A stretch of DNA of 64,000 nucleotides from NCBI RefSeq assembly GCF_021202945.1, contig NZ_JAJOYR010000001.1, forward strand, positions 930,001 through 994,000, read 5' to 3'. The notes beneath the pieces are model-generated. The model was given only the letters and a program-made list of their open reading frames with translations. It did no database searches and was not told the origin of the DNA. The position numbers were made by a program, and so were the translations under genes. This DNA is from Stenotrophomonas sp. SY1 (GTDB lineage: Bacteria; Pseudomonadota; Gammaproteobacteria; Xanthomonadales; Xanthomonadaceae). Shown here piece by piece: positions 26,427 through 35,790 of the stretch (positions are counted from its first letter, which is position 1; each line of letters begins with the position of its first letter).

Positions 26427-28226
26427 TTGACAACGTTGTCGACGACCAGGAATTTGATCGATCTTTGGAAATCCCCTCGCTTTCAGATTGGCGCCGGCAT
26501 CGTTGCCGTAATGGCGTTTGCATTGATGCATCAGCTTTACCTGGTGCGGGCGCATCCAGATGCTTTGTACATGGATTCGTTGCGGTTGCTGTTTCAGCTG
26601 GACCAATGGGAAGCCGGTACGCTGTCCACGTCGGATTTTTGGGGGCAAGGGTCGTCACACAGAGGCTTTGTAAACCAGTTGTTCCTGCTGGCCAATGTCA
26701 GCCTGTTCGACCTGGATGTGATGCTGATCAATCAGTTGACCGGTGTGGTCATTGCGGCTGTGGCATTGATACTGATCCTTGCTTGGTGCCGTGACAATCG
26801 CCGGCAACTGAACTCTTTCGGTGATGCGCTGATCGCAGTGGGTGTGTCCGTCACCGTGGCAGGCCTGTGCTACAGCTGGGCGGGCTTCGAGCTGTTTACC
26901 CTGGATCTGGGATTGCCGCTCTGGGTGAAGAACCTGTGCTTCGTGTCGTTCTTCTGTTTGCACGCCTGGCTGCTGTCTGGTGAATCCAGATATCCGATGT
27001 TGTGGAGTGTCGTGCTTGCATTGTGGGCTCCGGTGGTGGTGCTGGTGGTGGGGATGGGCTGGAACTACTCCTTCATCGGTGCTGTGCTTGCCCTGCAGGT
27101 GCTGGCCTTCATTCCGCCGTGGCGTGCGACCGGTCGTTGGTATGGCGTACTTCCCTGCGTATCACTGCTGGCCGCATTCGGCGTGTATCTGGCCTTGGGT
27201 ACAGTGACGGATGCGGCAGTGGATATCGACACGCTGGACCTTGCCGATACTCCGCTGATTACCCTGTATGCGCTGGGTTCCACCGTCGGCAACCCGGCCG
27301 CGATTACCCAGATTCTTCCCGTGTGGGTCATCGCTGTTGCCGGCGCTGGCATGCTGGTGACCGGTCTCATCGCATCGTTGAGCTGGCTGCGGCGCGGTGC
27401 TCCAGGGTCCCGGTTGCCGATCTACCTCATCCTGTACGCGGCGCTGGTTGCTGTTTCAGTGACCATTGCGCGCGGTGCAGACGGCCCGGGCGGGGTGATG
27501 GCGTCGCGCTACTACATGGATCTGGTGCTCGGATTGATCGGCGTGGTCTGGATCACCACCCGAGAGTTGTGTTCCTTGGGCGCTGCAAAGGTTCCCGCCA
27601 AGGTGCCTGTTGTGATGGTCTGGGCCATGCTCGCGGTCGTTGGTGTGTTGCATCTGGGGACGTACTACTACGAATGGCGTGCGGGCCCTTATCGGGCGTT
27701 GGCTTTTGCGGATATGAATCGTGCCCTGTTGAACTCGGTTCCCGATGAGAATGCGGCAGCGCTGTTGCAGTCACCGATTGCCCACGCGCGGAAGGGGGCG
27801 GAGATCATGCGCGAGCGACAACTTTCCATCTTCGAAGGTCATCCGGAACTGCAGTGCTTGACGGAAGATGTCGCCTATGGCCAAGGTTGGCGCAGGCCTG
27901 AAAAACAGGGGCGATGGTTGAAGACCGAGGGCGAGCTTTTGCTGCCGAGCACGTGCTCGTGCGATTTCGTCGCCAGCATGTACGTTCCCGGAGTGTTTCA
28001 TACGCGACGGATCGAAGTGCGCCGTGACGGCGAGGCCTCGAGCCAATGGTTGTTGTTGCCCGGCAAGACGACGATGGTCGAGCTAGGCAAGGCCGGGAGC
28101 AAGTCCGCATTGAGGCTGATTGCAGCGCCGGCTCCAGACCAGACACCCGCCGCTGCCGGTACCGCGGATGAGCCGGAGCTGGGCGCTTTGGTGACCGGTT
28201 TCTCGGTCCGCTGCGCAGTGCCTTGA
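26427..28226 (+). CDS. Polytopic membrane protein, possible GT-C/Gtr-type transferase
   Basis: A 599-residue protein. TTG 26427 is chosen because TGGAG lies 7 nt upstream; TTG 26409 is the outer limit. About ten membrane segments are spread over residues 15-410, followed by a ~190-residue C-terminal soluble part containing CSCDF. Just after the first membrane segment is HPDALYMDS, an acidic first outer loop like that of GT-C lipid-linked-sugar transferases. The next gene is gtrA, whose product flips lipid-linked sugars. Together with the GtrB-like protein at 29529-30482 this suggests the O-antigen-specific transferase of a Gtr-type modification system. This is inference; no family was recognised directly. 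Confidence 0.55.
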   Translation: MTTLSTTRNLIDLWKSPRFQIGAGIVAVMAFALMHQLYLVRAHPDALYMDSLRLLFQLDQWEAGTLSTSDFWGQGSSHRGFVNQLFLLANVSLFDLDVMLINQLTGVVIAAVALILILAWCRDNRRQLNSFGDALIAVGVSVTVAGLCYSWAGFELFTLDLGLPLWVKNLCFVSFFCLHAWLLSGESRYPMLWSVVLALWAPVVVLVVGMGWNYSFIGAVLALQVLAFIPPWRATGRWYGVLPCVSLLAAFGVYLALGTVTDAAVDIDTLDLADTPLITLYALGSTVGNPAAITQILPVWVIAVAGAGMLVTGLIASLSWLRRGAPGSRLPIYLILYAALVAVSVTIARGADGPGGVMASRYYMDLVLGLIGVVWITTRELCSLGAAKVPAKVPVVMVWAMLAVVGVLHLGTYYYEWRAGPYRALAFADMNRALLNSVPDENAAALLQSPIAHARKGAEIMRERQLSIFEGHPELQCLTEDVAYGQGWRRPEKQGRWLKTEGELLLPSTCSCDFVASMYVPGVFHTRRIEVRRDGEASSQWLLLPGKTTMVELGKAGSKSALRLIAAPAPDQTPAAAGTADEPELGALVTGFSVRCAVP

Positions 28227-28229
28227 GCC

Positions 28230-28676
28230 ATGGCCGATAGAGATAAGTCACGGAAGGCGATGTTCGACGGCGAGGCGGGGCCTCTCCAGCGGCTGATCAA
28301 GGATCAACGCGTGTTGTTCTTGCTGGTGGGGGGCGTCAACACGGTGTTCAGCACTGCGTTGTTCGCCTTTCTCAGTTGGTCACTCGGGCCCAAGGTGCCC
28401 TCGGCGGCAAGTCTGTTTATTGCCTGGGTGGTATCCCTGTTGCTCGTGTTCAATGTGTACCGACACCTTGTGTTTCGAGTGAGTGGCCACGTGCTGCGTG
28501 ACTTCTTTCGCTTTGTTGGCGTCAACGTGGTCAGTTTCATGATCAATGCCGGGGCGCTGACGCTGCTGGTTGAGGGGGCTGGATTCCCGCCCATCCCTAC
28601 CCAGATCGCGATTACCTTCGTGGTCGTGGTGTTCAACTACCTGGGACACAAGTATTTTTCTTTTAGAAGGGTGTGA
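28230..28676 (+). CDS. GtrA-family membrane protein (putative lipid-linked sugar flippase)
   Basis: A 148-residue protein from ATG 28230, 3 nt after the preceding stop. Four membrane segments and the family patterns FLLVGGVNTVFSTALFAFL at the start and FNYLGHKYFSFRRV at the end identify GtrA/PF04138. GtrA is thought to flip bactoprenyl-linked glucose (or a similar sugar) to the periplasm for O-antigen modification. The TGTG spacing into the following GT2 gene indicates co-transcription. Confidence 0.88.
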   Translation: MADRDKSRKAMFDGEAGPLQRLIKDQRVLFLLVGGVNTVFSTALFAFLSWSLGPKVPSAASLFIAWVVSLLLVFNVYRHLVFRVSGHVLRDFFRFVGVNVVSFMINAGALTLLVEGAGFPPIPTQIAITFVVVVFNYLGHKYFSFRRV

Positions 28677-28678
28677 AT

Positions 28679-29527
28679 ATGCAGGCTGGATTGGAGCGTG
28701 CCGCGAGGGTCTCCGTGGTGATCCCGGCGTACAACAATGTGCGCGACATCGAGGCAACGATTCGTTCCGTCCTGACCCAGGACTACGATGATTTTGAATT
28801 GATCATTGCAGACCATTCTTCCGCAGACGGCACGGGGGAGGTCATTGCGCGCTTTGCCTCCGATCCACGGGTACGCATCCTTGAACCGACACCGTCCGGT
28901 GGTGGTGCGCAAGCCAACTGGAACCGGGTAAGCCAGCATGCCAGGGGGGAGTTGATCAAGCTGGTGTGTGGCGATGACTTGCTTGCGCCGCAGGCGCTGC
29001 GCGCGCAGGTGGCGGCATTCGATAGGCATCCCAGTGCGGTGTTCGTCGCCTCGCGTCGCGATCTCGTCGACGCTGCGGGCCGACAGTTGCTGAAGGCGCG
29101 TGGTCTGGCCGGTTTGACGGGTTGCATCCCCGGCCGTCAGGCCGCGTTGGCCTCGATCCTGGCAGGCACGAACATTTTCGGTGAGCCATGCTGCGTCATG
29201 ATGCGCAGGGCAGAGCTTGAGAAGGCCGGCTGGTGGGATTCGCGCTTCCCGTATCTGATCGACCAGGCCAGCTACAGCAATGTCATGGTACGGGGCGACG
29301 TCGTTGCCCTGCCAGAGGTGTTGGCGAGCTTCCGGGTCAGCGCCAGCCAATGGAGTGTGCGCTTGATGCGGCAGCAGGCTGAGCAGGCGATCGCTTTCCA
29401 CGAGTCGTTCGCGCGTGAGCATCCTGGACTGGCGAGCCGTGCGCAGGTGCGCCGCGGCAATCTCAAGGCACGCCTCATGGCATGGGCCCGGCGCCTGGCC
29501 TACTTGTGGCTGCGGCGCCGGATGTAA
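28679..29527 (+). CDS. GT2-family glycosyltransferase
   Basis: A 282-residue protein from ATG 28679, with AGAAGG upstream; GTG 28673 is the alternative. The N-terminus VSVVIPAYNNVRDIEATIRS and DYDDFELIIADHSSADGTGE are classical GT2/GT-A features, and VCGDDLL gives the metal-binding acidic pair. No membrane segment is visible, so it is a cytoplasmic or peripheral transferase, unlike GtrB. The donor sugar cannot be deduced. Its stop is one base away from the stop of the convergent gene. Confidence 0.85.
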   Translation: MQAGLERAARVSVVIPAYNNVRDIEATIRSVLTQDYDDFELIIADHSSADGTGEVIARFASDPRVRILEPTPSGGGAQANWNRVSQHARGELIKLVCGDDLLAPQALRAQVAAFDRHPSAVFVASRRDLVDAAGRQLLKARGLAGLTGCIPGRQAALASILAGTNIFGEPCCVMMRRAELEKAGWWDSRFPYLIDQASYSNVMVRGDVVALPEVLASFRVSASQWSVRLMRQQAEQAIAFHESFAREHPGLASRAQVRRGNLKARLMAWARRLAYLWLRRRM

Positions 29528-29528
29528 C

Positions 29529-30482
29529 TCAATCGGTATTGCCTTCCTTGTTCAAGTTCAGGCGTTCGCCGATCACGTACTGCGGGCGATTGTTGACGTT
29601 GAGCAGGATGCGCCCGGTGTATTCGCCGATGGCGCCGAGGGCAAGCAGTTGCAGGCCGCCCATGAACATGATGGCTACGATCAGCGAGGACCAGCCCACT
29701 GCCAGGTCAGGGTTCATCAGCTTCCGCGCGACCACGATGCTCGCAAACAGGAAGGCTCCTCCTGAGGCTGCAATGCCGGCGAGGGAGACGAACCGCAGTG
29801 GCACGATCGAAAAGCTGGTGGCCATCTGCAGCCACAGGGCGACCGACTTGCGCAGGCTGTAGCCGGATTTTCCATCCTGGCGGAGGTGATGGCGCGCCGT
29901 GATGGAGGTGATGTTGCTGGTGGACTGCAGCAGCAATCCATCCACGTAGACAAAGGGCCCGCGATACTCCAGCGATGTCTGGCATACCTCGCTGCGAATG
30001 CCGCGGAACGGAGAAAGGTACAGGCCTGCGGGCTTGTTCAGCAGCCGGCTGGCGACCCAATCGTTGAAGGCGCTGCCAAGCCGCTTCCAGAGCGCATGCT
30101 GGCGCGCTTCAAAGTGCACATAGACCAGGTCCGCGCCGGCTTTGAGGGCTTCCACGATCCGGGGAATATCATTGGGGTCGTGCTGCAGATCGTCATCCAT
30201 GGTGATCACATAGCGGCCCGATGCATGCGCGAAGCCGGCCATGACGGCATTGTGCTGGCCAGCATTGCGACGCAGGTTGACGCCCTTCAGCCAAGGGCGG
30301 TCGGCCGCCAGGGCCTTGAGAACCTGCCAGGAATTGTCCGGGCCATGATCATGCACAAGCACTGCTTCGAACCCGTTTTCCCCCGCGGCAGCGCGTAGCG
30401 CTTCCTCAAGTTTTTCCACCAGGGACGGGAGGATGGTTGCACTGCCGTAGACCGGAATGACGACAGAGATTTCAGGCTTCAT
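29529..30482 (-). CDS. GtrB-like GT2 glycosyltransferase with two C-terminal membrane segments
   Basis: A 317-residue protein from ATG 30482. The GT2 domain has ISVVIPVYGS at the start and ITMDDDLQHDPND with the acidic triad at 96-98, as in dolichyl-phosphate-mannose synthase and GtrB. Two membrane segments near residues 228-250 and 262-285 and the end GEYTGRILLNVNNRPQYVI are hallmarks of the GtrB/ArnC group. It would load a sugar onto undecaprenyl phosphate in the cytoplasm for flipping by GtrA. Its start overlaps the end of the upstream epimerase gene by 11 nt. The GtrA-type partner lies on the opposite strand. Confidence 0.87.
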   Translation of the reverse strand: MKPEISVVIPVYGSATILPSLVEKLEEALRAAAGENGFEAVLVHDHGPDNSWQVLKALAADRPWLKGVNLRRNAGQHNAVMAGFAHASGRYVITMDDDLQHDPNDIPRIVEALKAGADLVYVHFEARQHALWKRLGSAFNDWVASRLLNKPAGLYLSPFRGIRSEVCQTSLEYRGPFVYVDGLLLQSTSNITSITARHHLRQDGKSGYSLRKSVALWLQMATSFSIVPLRFVSLAGIAASGGAFLFASIVVARKLMNPDLAVGWSSLIVAIMFMGGLQLLALGAIGEYTGRILLNVNNRPQYVIGERLNLNKEGNTD

Positions 30483-31161
30483 GTGGGCTGCCGTAGTACT
30501 TCTGGATGACGCGAAGTGGGTAGTCTGGACCAAAATCCAGCCCGATGTCGCGGGCTACGGCTTCCGCCAGCGCGCTGTCGATGTTCATGTGTTCGCCGCA
30601 CTCGATCAGTTCGACTATGGCCTTTCTTCCAAGCACCTGTTCAAACAACGACACAAGATGTGGCATGGCCAGCGACCAGGGTGATGCGATGGAGACCAGG
30701 CTGGGGGTATCTGCCGAGGAAAGCAGGTTCGTTGCGATGGAGGCAACATCGTCTATATCGATCAGGTTGCGTTGTGCGTGAGTCCAGAGCGTCAGGGGAC
30801 GAGACTGAACGATGCAGTCGCGCAGGTAGTTGGTCAGCGTGTTGGGGTTGCGGGTATGTCCAACAACCTGGGGTAGCCGGAGCACCAGACCTTTGCCTGA
30901 GCTGATGACAAGCTGCTCCATTGCGCGCTTGTGATCGAAATAGGGCGAATTCTGGTCGGGATTGACCACATTGCAGCTGCCGAAGTACACAAGGCGACCG
31001 CTCGTCTGCTCAAGAAAATGATGCAAGAGCTCGCGTTCCCGCGAGAAGGCGATTGGATCGCGCTCGCCGGAATTGGATACGCCCGATGCGAAGATGATGG
31101 TGTCCTGATCGTCGGCGAAACCCTGAAAGGCACGCGCGATCAAACCGCTGCCCACGATCAT
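30472..31161 (-). CDS. Short NAD-dependent epimerase/dehydratase-like protein
   Basis: A 229-residue protein from ATG 31161, shorter than typical extended SDR enzymes (300 or more). The nucleotide-binding loop is abbreviated: [12 protein letters not shown] rather than GxxGxxG. The catalytic Y74-x-x-x-K78 (YFDHK) is present, preceded by [10 protein letters not shown] in place of the usual Ser-containing strand. It is co-transcribed with the GtrB-like transferase, so it probably makes or modifies the sugar that this enzyme uses. Exact chemistry (epimerase, reductase or dehydratase) is not determinable. It belongs to the less conserved island side next to etfA. Confidence 0.7.
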   Translation of the reverse strand: MIVGSGLIARAFQGFADDQDTIIFASGVSNSGERDPIAFSRERELLHHFLEQTSGRLVYFGSCNVVNPDQNSPYFDHKRAMEQLVISSGKGLVLRLPQVVGHTRNPNTLTNYLRDCIVQSRPLTLWTHAQRNLIDIDDVASIATNLLSSADTPSLVSIASPWSLAMPHLVSLFEQVLGRKAIVELIECGEHMNIDSALAEAVARDIGLDFGPDYPLRVIQKYYGSPHEA

Positions 31162-31228
31162 CCAGAAAGGCCCGCGGTGGAGTGCATCAAGTGTTTCATT
31201 CTCATTGCCACGGTACGTCCCTGCGATC

Positions 31229-31247
31229 GGAGCCCGGTTCGGGCTCC
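31229..31247 (-). terminator. Possible terminator hairpin after etfBA
   Basis: GGAGCCCG and CGGGCTCC form a perfect 8-bp stem around GTT, about 80 nt past the etfA stop and before the epimerase gene. There is no strong T-run on the minus strand, so it may be a weak terminator only. Confidence 0.35.
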
Positions 31248-31325
31248 TCCATCAAAAGCACAATGGACCAGCGGGGAGCGCGGACCGGACATGTGGATTG
31301 ACATGCGCCCGGCTCCCGATGGTTC

Positions 31326-32264
31326 TCAACCCAGCGCCGCTTCCAACTCCGGCAGCAGGGCAAACAAATCCCCCACCAGGCCGATATCGGCAATCTCGAA
31401 GATCGGCGCGTCGCCGTCCTTGTTGATGGCCACGATGGTACCGGCGTCCTTGATGCCGGTCAGGTGCTGGATGGCGCCGGAGATGCCCACGGCGATGTAC
31501 AGCTCCGGGGCGATGATCTTGCCGGTCTGGCCGACCTGCATGTCGCTGGGCACATAGCCGGCATCCACGGCGGCACGCGAGGCACCGACGCCTGCACCGA
31601 GCTTGTCGGCAAGCTGGTAGATCACCTTGAAGTTCTCTTCCGAGCCGACGCCGCGGCCACCGGAAACCACGCGCTTGGCGCTCTGCAGGTCCGGGCGGTC
31701 GCTCTTGCCCGCGGCCAGGCCGACGAAACGGGTGTGCGACGGCAGGGTTGCGTCGACGCTGATCGCTTCGACCGGGGCGCTGTTGCCCTTGGCAGCTTCC
31801 GGCCAGGAGGCGGCGCGGACGGTGGCCACGACCACCTGGTCGGCCGGCACCTCGACGGTGATGATGGCGTTGCCTGCGTAGATCGGGCGCTTGAAGGTGT
31901 GCGGGCCTTCCACGCTCATCAGGTCGGAGACCTGGTTGACGCCGAGCAGCGCGGCCACGGCCGGGACCAGGTCCTTGCCGGTGGTGGTGGAGGCGCCGAA
32001 CACGTGGCTGTAGCCCGCGGCGGCCTTGGCGATCTGCGGGGCCTGCACCTGGGCCAGGGCGTGCTCATTGGCCTGGTTGGTCAGGGTCAGCACCTTGCTG
32101 ACACCGGCGATCTGTGCCGCTTCGGCGGCAATGGCGGCCGGGTCGGCGGCCAACACCAGCACGTCGATTTCACCACCGACGGCGGTGGCGGCCGAAACGG
32201 TCTTGGCGACGGCGCTGTTGAGCTTGCCGTCCAGGTGTTCGGCGATGACGAGAATCTTGGCCAT
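31326..32264 (-). CDS. etfA: Electron transfer flavoprotein, alpha subunit
   Basis: A 312-residue protein starting [16 protein letters not shown]. The C-terminal FAD domain is recognisable ([53 protein letters not shown] and the closing [11 protein letters not shown]). With EtfB it carries electrons from acyl-CoA dehydrogenases to the ubiquinone pool via ETF:quinone oxidoreductase. The ATG overlaps the last base of etfB. In xanthomonads etfA marks the second border of the LPS locus, as it does here relative to metB. Confidence 0.95.
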   Translation of the reverse strand: MAKILVIAEHLDGKLNSAVAKTVSAATAVGGEIDVLVLAADPAAIAAEAAQIAGVSKVLTLTNQANEHALAQVQAPQIAKAAAGYSHVFGASTTTGKDLVPAVAALLGVNQVSDLMSVEGPHTFKRPIYAGNAIITVEVPADQVVVATVRAASWPEAAKGNSAPVEAISVDATLPSHTRFVGLAAGKSDRPDLQSAKRVVSGGRGVGSEENFKVIYQLADKLGAGVGASRAAVDAGYVPSDMQVGQTGKIIAPELYIAVGISGAIQHLTGIKDAGTIVAINKDGDAPIFEIADIGLVGDLFALLPELEAALG

Positions 32265-33010
32265 TACAGCAACCCCTTCTGCTTGAGTGCGGCCACCAGT
32301 TCGGCGGCATCCTTGACCATCACGCCCTTGCTGCGCTTTGCCGGCGCGGCGTAGTGGGTGGTCTTGAACGTGTCGGCGGCTTCAACGCCCAGGTCGGCCA
32401 ACTGCAAGGTCTCCAGCGGCTTGGCCTTGGCCTTCATGATGTCCGGCAGCTTGATGAAGCGCGGCTCGTTCAGGCGCAGGTCGGTGGTGATCACCGCCGG
32501 CAGGTCGACTTCCAGCGTTTCCAGGCCGGCGTCGACTTCGCGGGTCACCGTGGCCTTGCCGTCGGCAATCTCGACCTTGGAGGCGAAGGTGGCCTGCGGG
32601 CGCGCCCACAGCGTGGCCAGCATCTGGCCGGTCTGGTTGGCATCATCATCGATGGCCTGCTTGCCAAGGATGACCAGGTCCGGCTGTTCCTTCTCCACCA
32701 GCTTGAGCAGGGTGCGAGCGGCGGTGAGCGGCTGGATGGCCTGGTCGGTGACCACGTGGATGGCGCGGTTGGCACCCATGGCCAGGCCGTTGCGCAGGTG
32801 CGCCTGGGCGTCGGCCGGAGCGATGGTGGCAACCACCACCTCGGTGGCGATGCCTTTGTCGCGCAGGCGCAGGGCTTCTTCCAGTGCGATTTCATCAAAC
32901 GGGTTCGGCGACAGCTTGACGCCGTCGGTAACCACGCCGGAACCATCCGGCTTGACCTGAATGCGGACGTTGTAGTCCACCACGCGCTTGTACGCGACGA
33001 GGATTTTCAT
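32264..33010 (-). CDS. etfB: Electron transfer flavoprotein, beta subunit
   Basis: A 248-residue protein starting MKILVAYKRVVDYNVRIQVKPDGSGV, a clear ETF beta N-terminus. NPFDEIALEEALRLRDKG, the AMP-binding LGKQAIDDDANQTGQM and the recognition-loop region LRLNEPRFIKLPDIMKAK are present. It is the first gene of etfBA; the promoter lies just upstream and is overlapped by a palindrome. Functions in beta-oxidation and amino-acid catabolism. Confidence 0.95.
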   Translation of the reverse strand: MKILVAYKRVVDYNVRIQVKPDGSGVVTDGVKLSPNPFDEIALEEALRLRDKGIATEVVVATIAPADAQAHLRNGLAMGANRAIHVVTDQAIQPLTAARTLLKLVEKEQPDLVILGKQAIDDDANQTGQMLATLWARPQATFASKVEIADGKATVTREVDAGLETLEVDLPAVITTDLRLNEPRFIKLPDIMKAKAKPLETLQLADLGVEAADTFKTTHYAAPAKRSKGVMVKDAAELVAALKQKGLL

Positions 33011-33074
33011 GTGCTGCGGGATCCTTCGGTTGCTGAGGGGGCCGGTGTGGGCCGGGTTTGAGAATTGTTCCCGA

Positions 33075-33104
33075 TTCTAGCTGGGAAGGTGGCACCATGC
33101 GAAT
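33075..33104 (-). promoter_or_regulatory. Likely promoter of etfBA
   Basis: On the minus strand TTCGCA (33104-33099) and TAGAAT (33080-33075) are separated by 18 bp. The predicted start of transcription is about 60 nt before the etfB ATG at 33010. Confidence 0.5.
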
Positions 33105-33116
33105 GCGTATGGTGCA
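33093..33116. promoter_or_regulatory. 24-bp interrupted palindrome, candidate operator
   Basis: GCACCAT (33093-33099) is the exact reverse complement of ATGGTGC (33110-33116), and the inner bases partly continue the symmetry (GCG/CGT). It covers the -35 box of the putative etfBA promoter, where a dimeric repressor would block initiation. It lacks a T-run, so it is unlikely to be a terminator. The rest of the 33117-33259 stretch holds the rmlB leader, with a small GCCTC/GAGGC hairpin. Confidence 0.5.
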
Positions 33117-33259
33117 GCTGTGTTGCAACTTAAATGTCCGGACAAATTGACGCCATGAGGCGCGCGTTGTCAACGGTGCAGCCTCTGAAAGGAGGCTCGT
33201 TATATGCTTGTGGGATTAGCCCGCTGCCTTTGGCAGCCGAATATCAGGAGAACCATCGA

Positions 33260-34315
33260 GTGACCACATGGCTTGTGACCGGCGGTGCCGGCTTTATCGG
33301 CGGCAACTTTGTCTTGGAAGCGGTGGGCAAGGGCAACCGTGTCATCAATCTTGATGCACTGACCTACGCGGGCAATCTCAAGACGCTGGGCGCGCTGGAA
33401 GGCGATCCGAATCACGTATTCGTGCAGGGCGACATCGGGGACCGCGAGCTGGTCGCGCGTCTGCTGGCTGAGCATCAGCCCGATGCAGTGCTGAACTTCG
33501 CGGCCGAAAGCCATGTTGACCGTTCGATTGACGGACCTGGTGCCTTCATCCAGACCAACGTTGTCGGTACCTTGGGGTTGCTTGAGGCGGTGCGTGATTA
33601 CTGGAAGGCGTTGCCAGCCGACAGGGCGGATGCATTCCGCTTCCTGCATGTCTCCACCGACGAGGTGTACGGCACCCTCGGGGAAACCGGGAAGTTCACC
33701 GAAACCACGCCTTACGCGCCGAACTCACCGTACTCGGCATCCAAGGCGGCTTCGGATCACCTGGTGCGTGCGTTCCATCACACTTACGGCTTGCCGGTGC
33801 TGACGACCAACTGCTCCAACAATTACGGCCCATACCACTTCCCCGAGAAGTTGATCCCGTTGGTGATCGCCAAGGCGTTGGCTGGCGAAGCGCTGCCCGT
33901 GTACGGCGATGGCAAGCAGGTGCGTGACTGGTTGTTCGTCACCGACCACTGCGCGGCGATCCGGACTGTACTGGCCAAGGGCAAGGTGGGTGAGACCTAC
34001 AACGTCGGTGGCAATTCGGAGAAGCAGAACATCGAAGTGGTGCAGGCCATCTGCGCGTTGCTCGATGAGCGTCGCCCGCGTGAGGATGGGCAACCCCGTA
34101 ACAGCCAGATCACCTATGTCGCGGATCGCCCTGGCCATGACCGACGCTACGCCATCGATGCTTCCAAGCTGAAGAACGAACTTGGTTGGGAGCCGGCCTA
34201 TACTTTTGAGCAAGGCATCGCTTTCACCGTGGACTGGTACCTGGACAACCAGCAGTGGGTGCAGGGAGTACTGGATGGCAGCTATCGCCTGCAGCGCATC
34301 GGTACAGCGGCTTGA
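33260..34315 (+). CDS. rmlB: dTDP-glucose 4,6-dehydratase
   Basis: A 351-residue protein from GTG 33260, with AGGAG 9 nt upstream; the open frame further upstream lacks family similarity. Extended [12 protein letters not shown] at 7-15, T133-D-E135 in STDEVYG, and Y158-x-x-x-K162 in YSASK, the complete RmlB catalytic set. It converts dTDP-D-glucose to the 4-keto-6-deoxy intermediate. It heads the rmlBACD operon, reading away from etfBA. Product dTDP-L-rhamnose serves O-antigen and possibly other glycans. Confidence 0.95.
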   Translation: MTTWLVTGGAGFIGGNFVLEAVGKGNRVINLDALTYAGNLKTLGALEGDPNHVFVQGDIGDRELVARLLAEHQPDAVLNFAAESHVDRSIDGPGAFIQTNVVGTLGLLEAVRDYWKALPADRADAFRFLHVSTDEVYGTLGETGKFTETTPYAPNSPYSASKAASDHLVRAFHHTYGLPVLTTNCSNNYGPYHFPEKLIPLVIAKALAGEALPVYGDGKQVRDWLFVTDHCAAIRTVLAKGKVGETYNVGGNSEKQNIEVVQAICALLDERRPREDGQPRNSQITYVADRPGHDRRYAIDASKLKNELGWEPAYTFEQGIAFTVDWYLDNQQWVQGVLDGSYRLQRIGTAA

Positions 34316-34348
34316 TCAACGCGACGTTCTGAACAAGGGTTACCTGAA

Positions 34349-35236
34349 ATGACGCAACGCAAGGGCATCATCCTGGCCGGTGGCTCCGGCACCCGGCTGT
34401 ATCCGATCACCAAGGGCGTCAGCAAGCAGCTGCTGCCGGTGTACGACAAGCCGATGATCTATTACCCGCTCAGCGTGCTGATGCTAGCTGGCATTCGCGA
34501 CGTGTTGATCATCAATACGCCGCATGAGCAGGCACTGTTCCAGCAGTTGCTGGGTGATGGTTCGCAGTGGGGCATGAACATCGAGTACGCAGTGCAGCCG
34601 AGTCCGGATGGCCTGGCGCAGGCGTATCTGATTGGTCGCGATTTTGTCGGCGGCAAGCCGAGCTGCCTGGTGCTGGGTGACAACATCTTCCATGGCCACG
34701 GCCTGCGTGAAGTGTTGCGCAATGCTGATCAGCGCGAGCAGGGTGCCACCGTCTTTGGCTATTGGGTCAACGATCCCGAGCGCTATGGCGTGGCCGAATT
34801 CGACAAGGCAGGCAAGGTCGTTGATCTCGTCGAAAAGCCGCAGAATCCGCGTTCAAATTATGCGGTGACCGGTTTGTACTTCTACGATGGTCTGGCCAGC
34901 GATTACGCAGCAGAGCTCAAGCCATCACCACGTGGTGAGCTGGAGATCACTGACCTCAACCAACGCTACCTGCGCGAAGGCAATCTGCACCTGGAAGCGC
35001 TTGGACGTGGCTACGCGTGGCTGGATACCGGCACGCATCAGTCGCTGCTGGAGGCATCCAATTTCATCGAGACCATCCAGACCCGACAGGGCTTGCAGGT
35101 GTGCTGCCCAGAAGAAATCGCCTTTGGTCAAGGGTGGATCGATCAGGAGCAGCTTGAGGCTTTGGCGGCGCCATTGCTGAAGAATGGCTATGGACAATAC
35201 CTGCAGAAGCTCGTTCAACGGGGCGTGGTGCCGTGA
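34349..35236 (+). CDS. rmlA: Glucose-1-phosphate thymidylyltransferase
   Basis: A 295-residue protein starting [21 protein letters not shown], the dTTP-binding loop of Rml[30 protein letters not shown] and [20 protein letters not shown] are family motifs. It joins glucose 1-phosphate and dTTP to form dTDP-glucose. The stop overlaps the rmlC start (GTGA), giving coupled translation. Confidence 0.96.
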   Translation: MTQRKGIILAGGSGTRLYPITKGVSKQLLPVYDKPMIYYPLSVLMLAGIRDVLIINTPHEQALFQQLLGDGSQWGMNIEYAVQPSPDGLAQAYLIGRDFVGGKPSCLVLGDNIFHGHGLREVLRNADQREQGATVFGYWVNDPERYGVAEFDKAGKVVDLVEKPQNPRSNYAVTGLYFYDGLASDYAAELKPSPRGELEITDLNQRYLREGNLHLEALGRGYAWLDTGTHQSLLEASNFIETIQTRQGLQVCCPEEIAFGQGWIDQEQLEALAAPLLKNGYGQYLQKLVQRGVVP

Positions 35237-35790
35237 AAGTTATTGAAACCGCATTGCCGGGTTGCGTGGTGATCGAGCCGGCCGTGTTCGGTGACGAGCG
35301 TGGCTTCTTCTTCGAGACCTGGAATGCCGAGCGCTTCAAAGCGCTGGGTCTGCCCGACAAGTTCGTGCAGAGCAACGTATCCGCTTCAAGCAAGGGCGTG
35401 CTGCGCGGCCTGCATTATCAGTGGCCGCGCCCGCAGGGCAAGCTGGTCAGCGTGCTGGAGGGCGAGGTGTACGACGTCGCCGTGGATATCCGTCGCGGCT
35501 CACCGACCTTCGGTCGTTGGGAGGCGGTTGTCCTGAGCGCGGAGAACAAGCGTCAGTTCTGGATTCCGGAAGGCTTCGCGCATGGGTTTGCCGTGCTCTC
35601 CGAGCGTGCGGTGTTCAGTTATCTGTGCACCGAGGTGTACCTGAAGGAATTCGACGCCGGCGTGCGCTGGAACGACGCCGACATCGGCGTGGATTGGCCG
35701 ATCAGTGCGCCGACGTTGTCCGCCAAGGATGAGGCGGCGCCTTTCCTGAAGGACATCGCCGAGGACCGCCTGCCGGTTTATCAACTGTGA
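35233..35790 (+). CDS. rmlC: dTDP-4-dehydrorhamnose 3,5-epimerase
   Basis: A 185-residue cupin-type epimerase from GTG 35233, overlapping rmlA by 4 nt. [23 protein letters not shown] with the catalytic H61, the substrate loop [19 protein letters not shown] and the [10 protein letters not shown] motif are all present. It epimerises C3 and C5 of the keto sugar. Length is normal and nothing is missing. Confidence 0.95.
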   Translation: MKVIETALPGCVVIEPAVFGDERGFFFETWNAERFKALGLPDKFVQSNVSASSKGVLRGLHYQWPRPQGKLVSVLEGEVYDVAVDIRRGSPTFGRWEAVVLSAENKRQFWIPEGFAHGFAVLSERAVFSYLCTEVYLKEFDAGVRWNDADIGVDWPISAPTLSAKDEAAPFLKDIAEDRLPVYQL

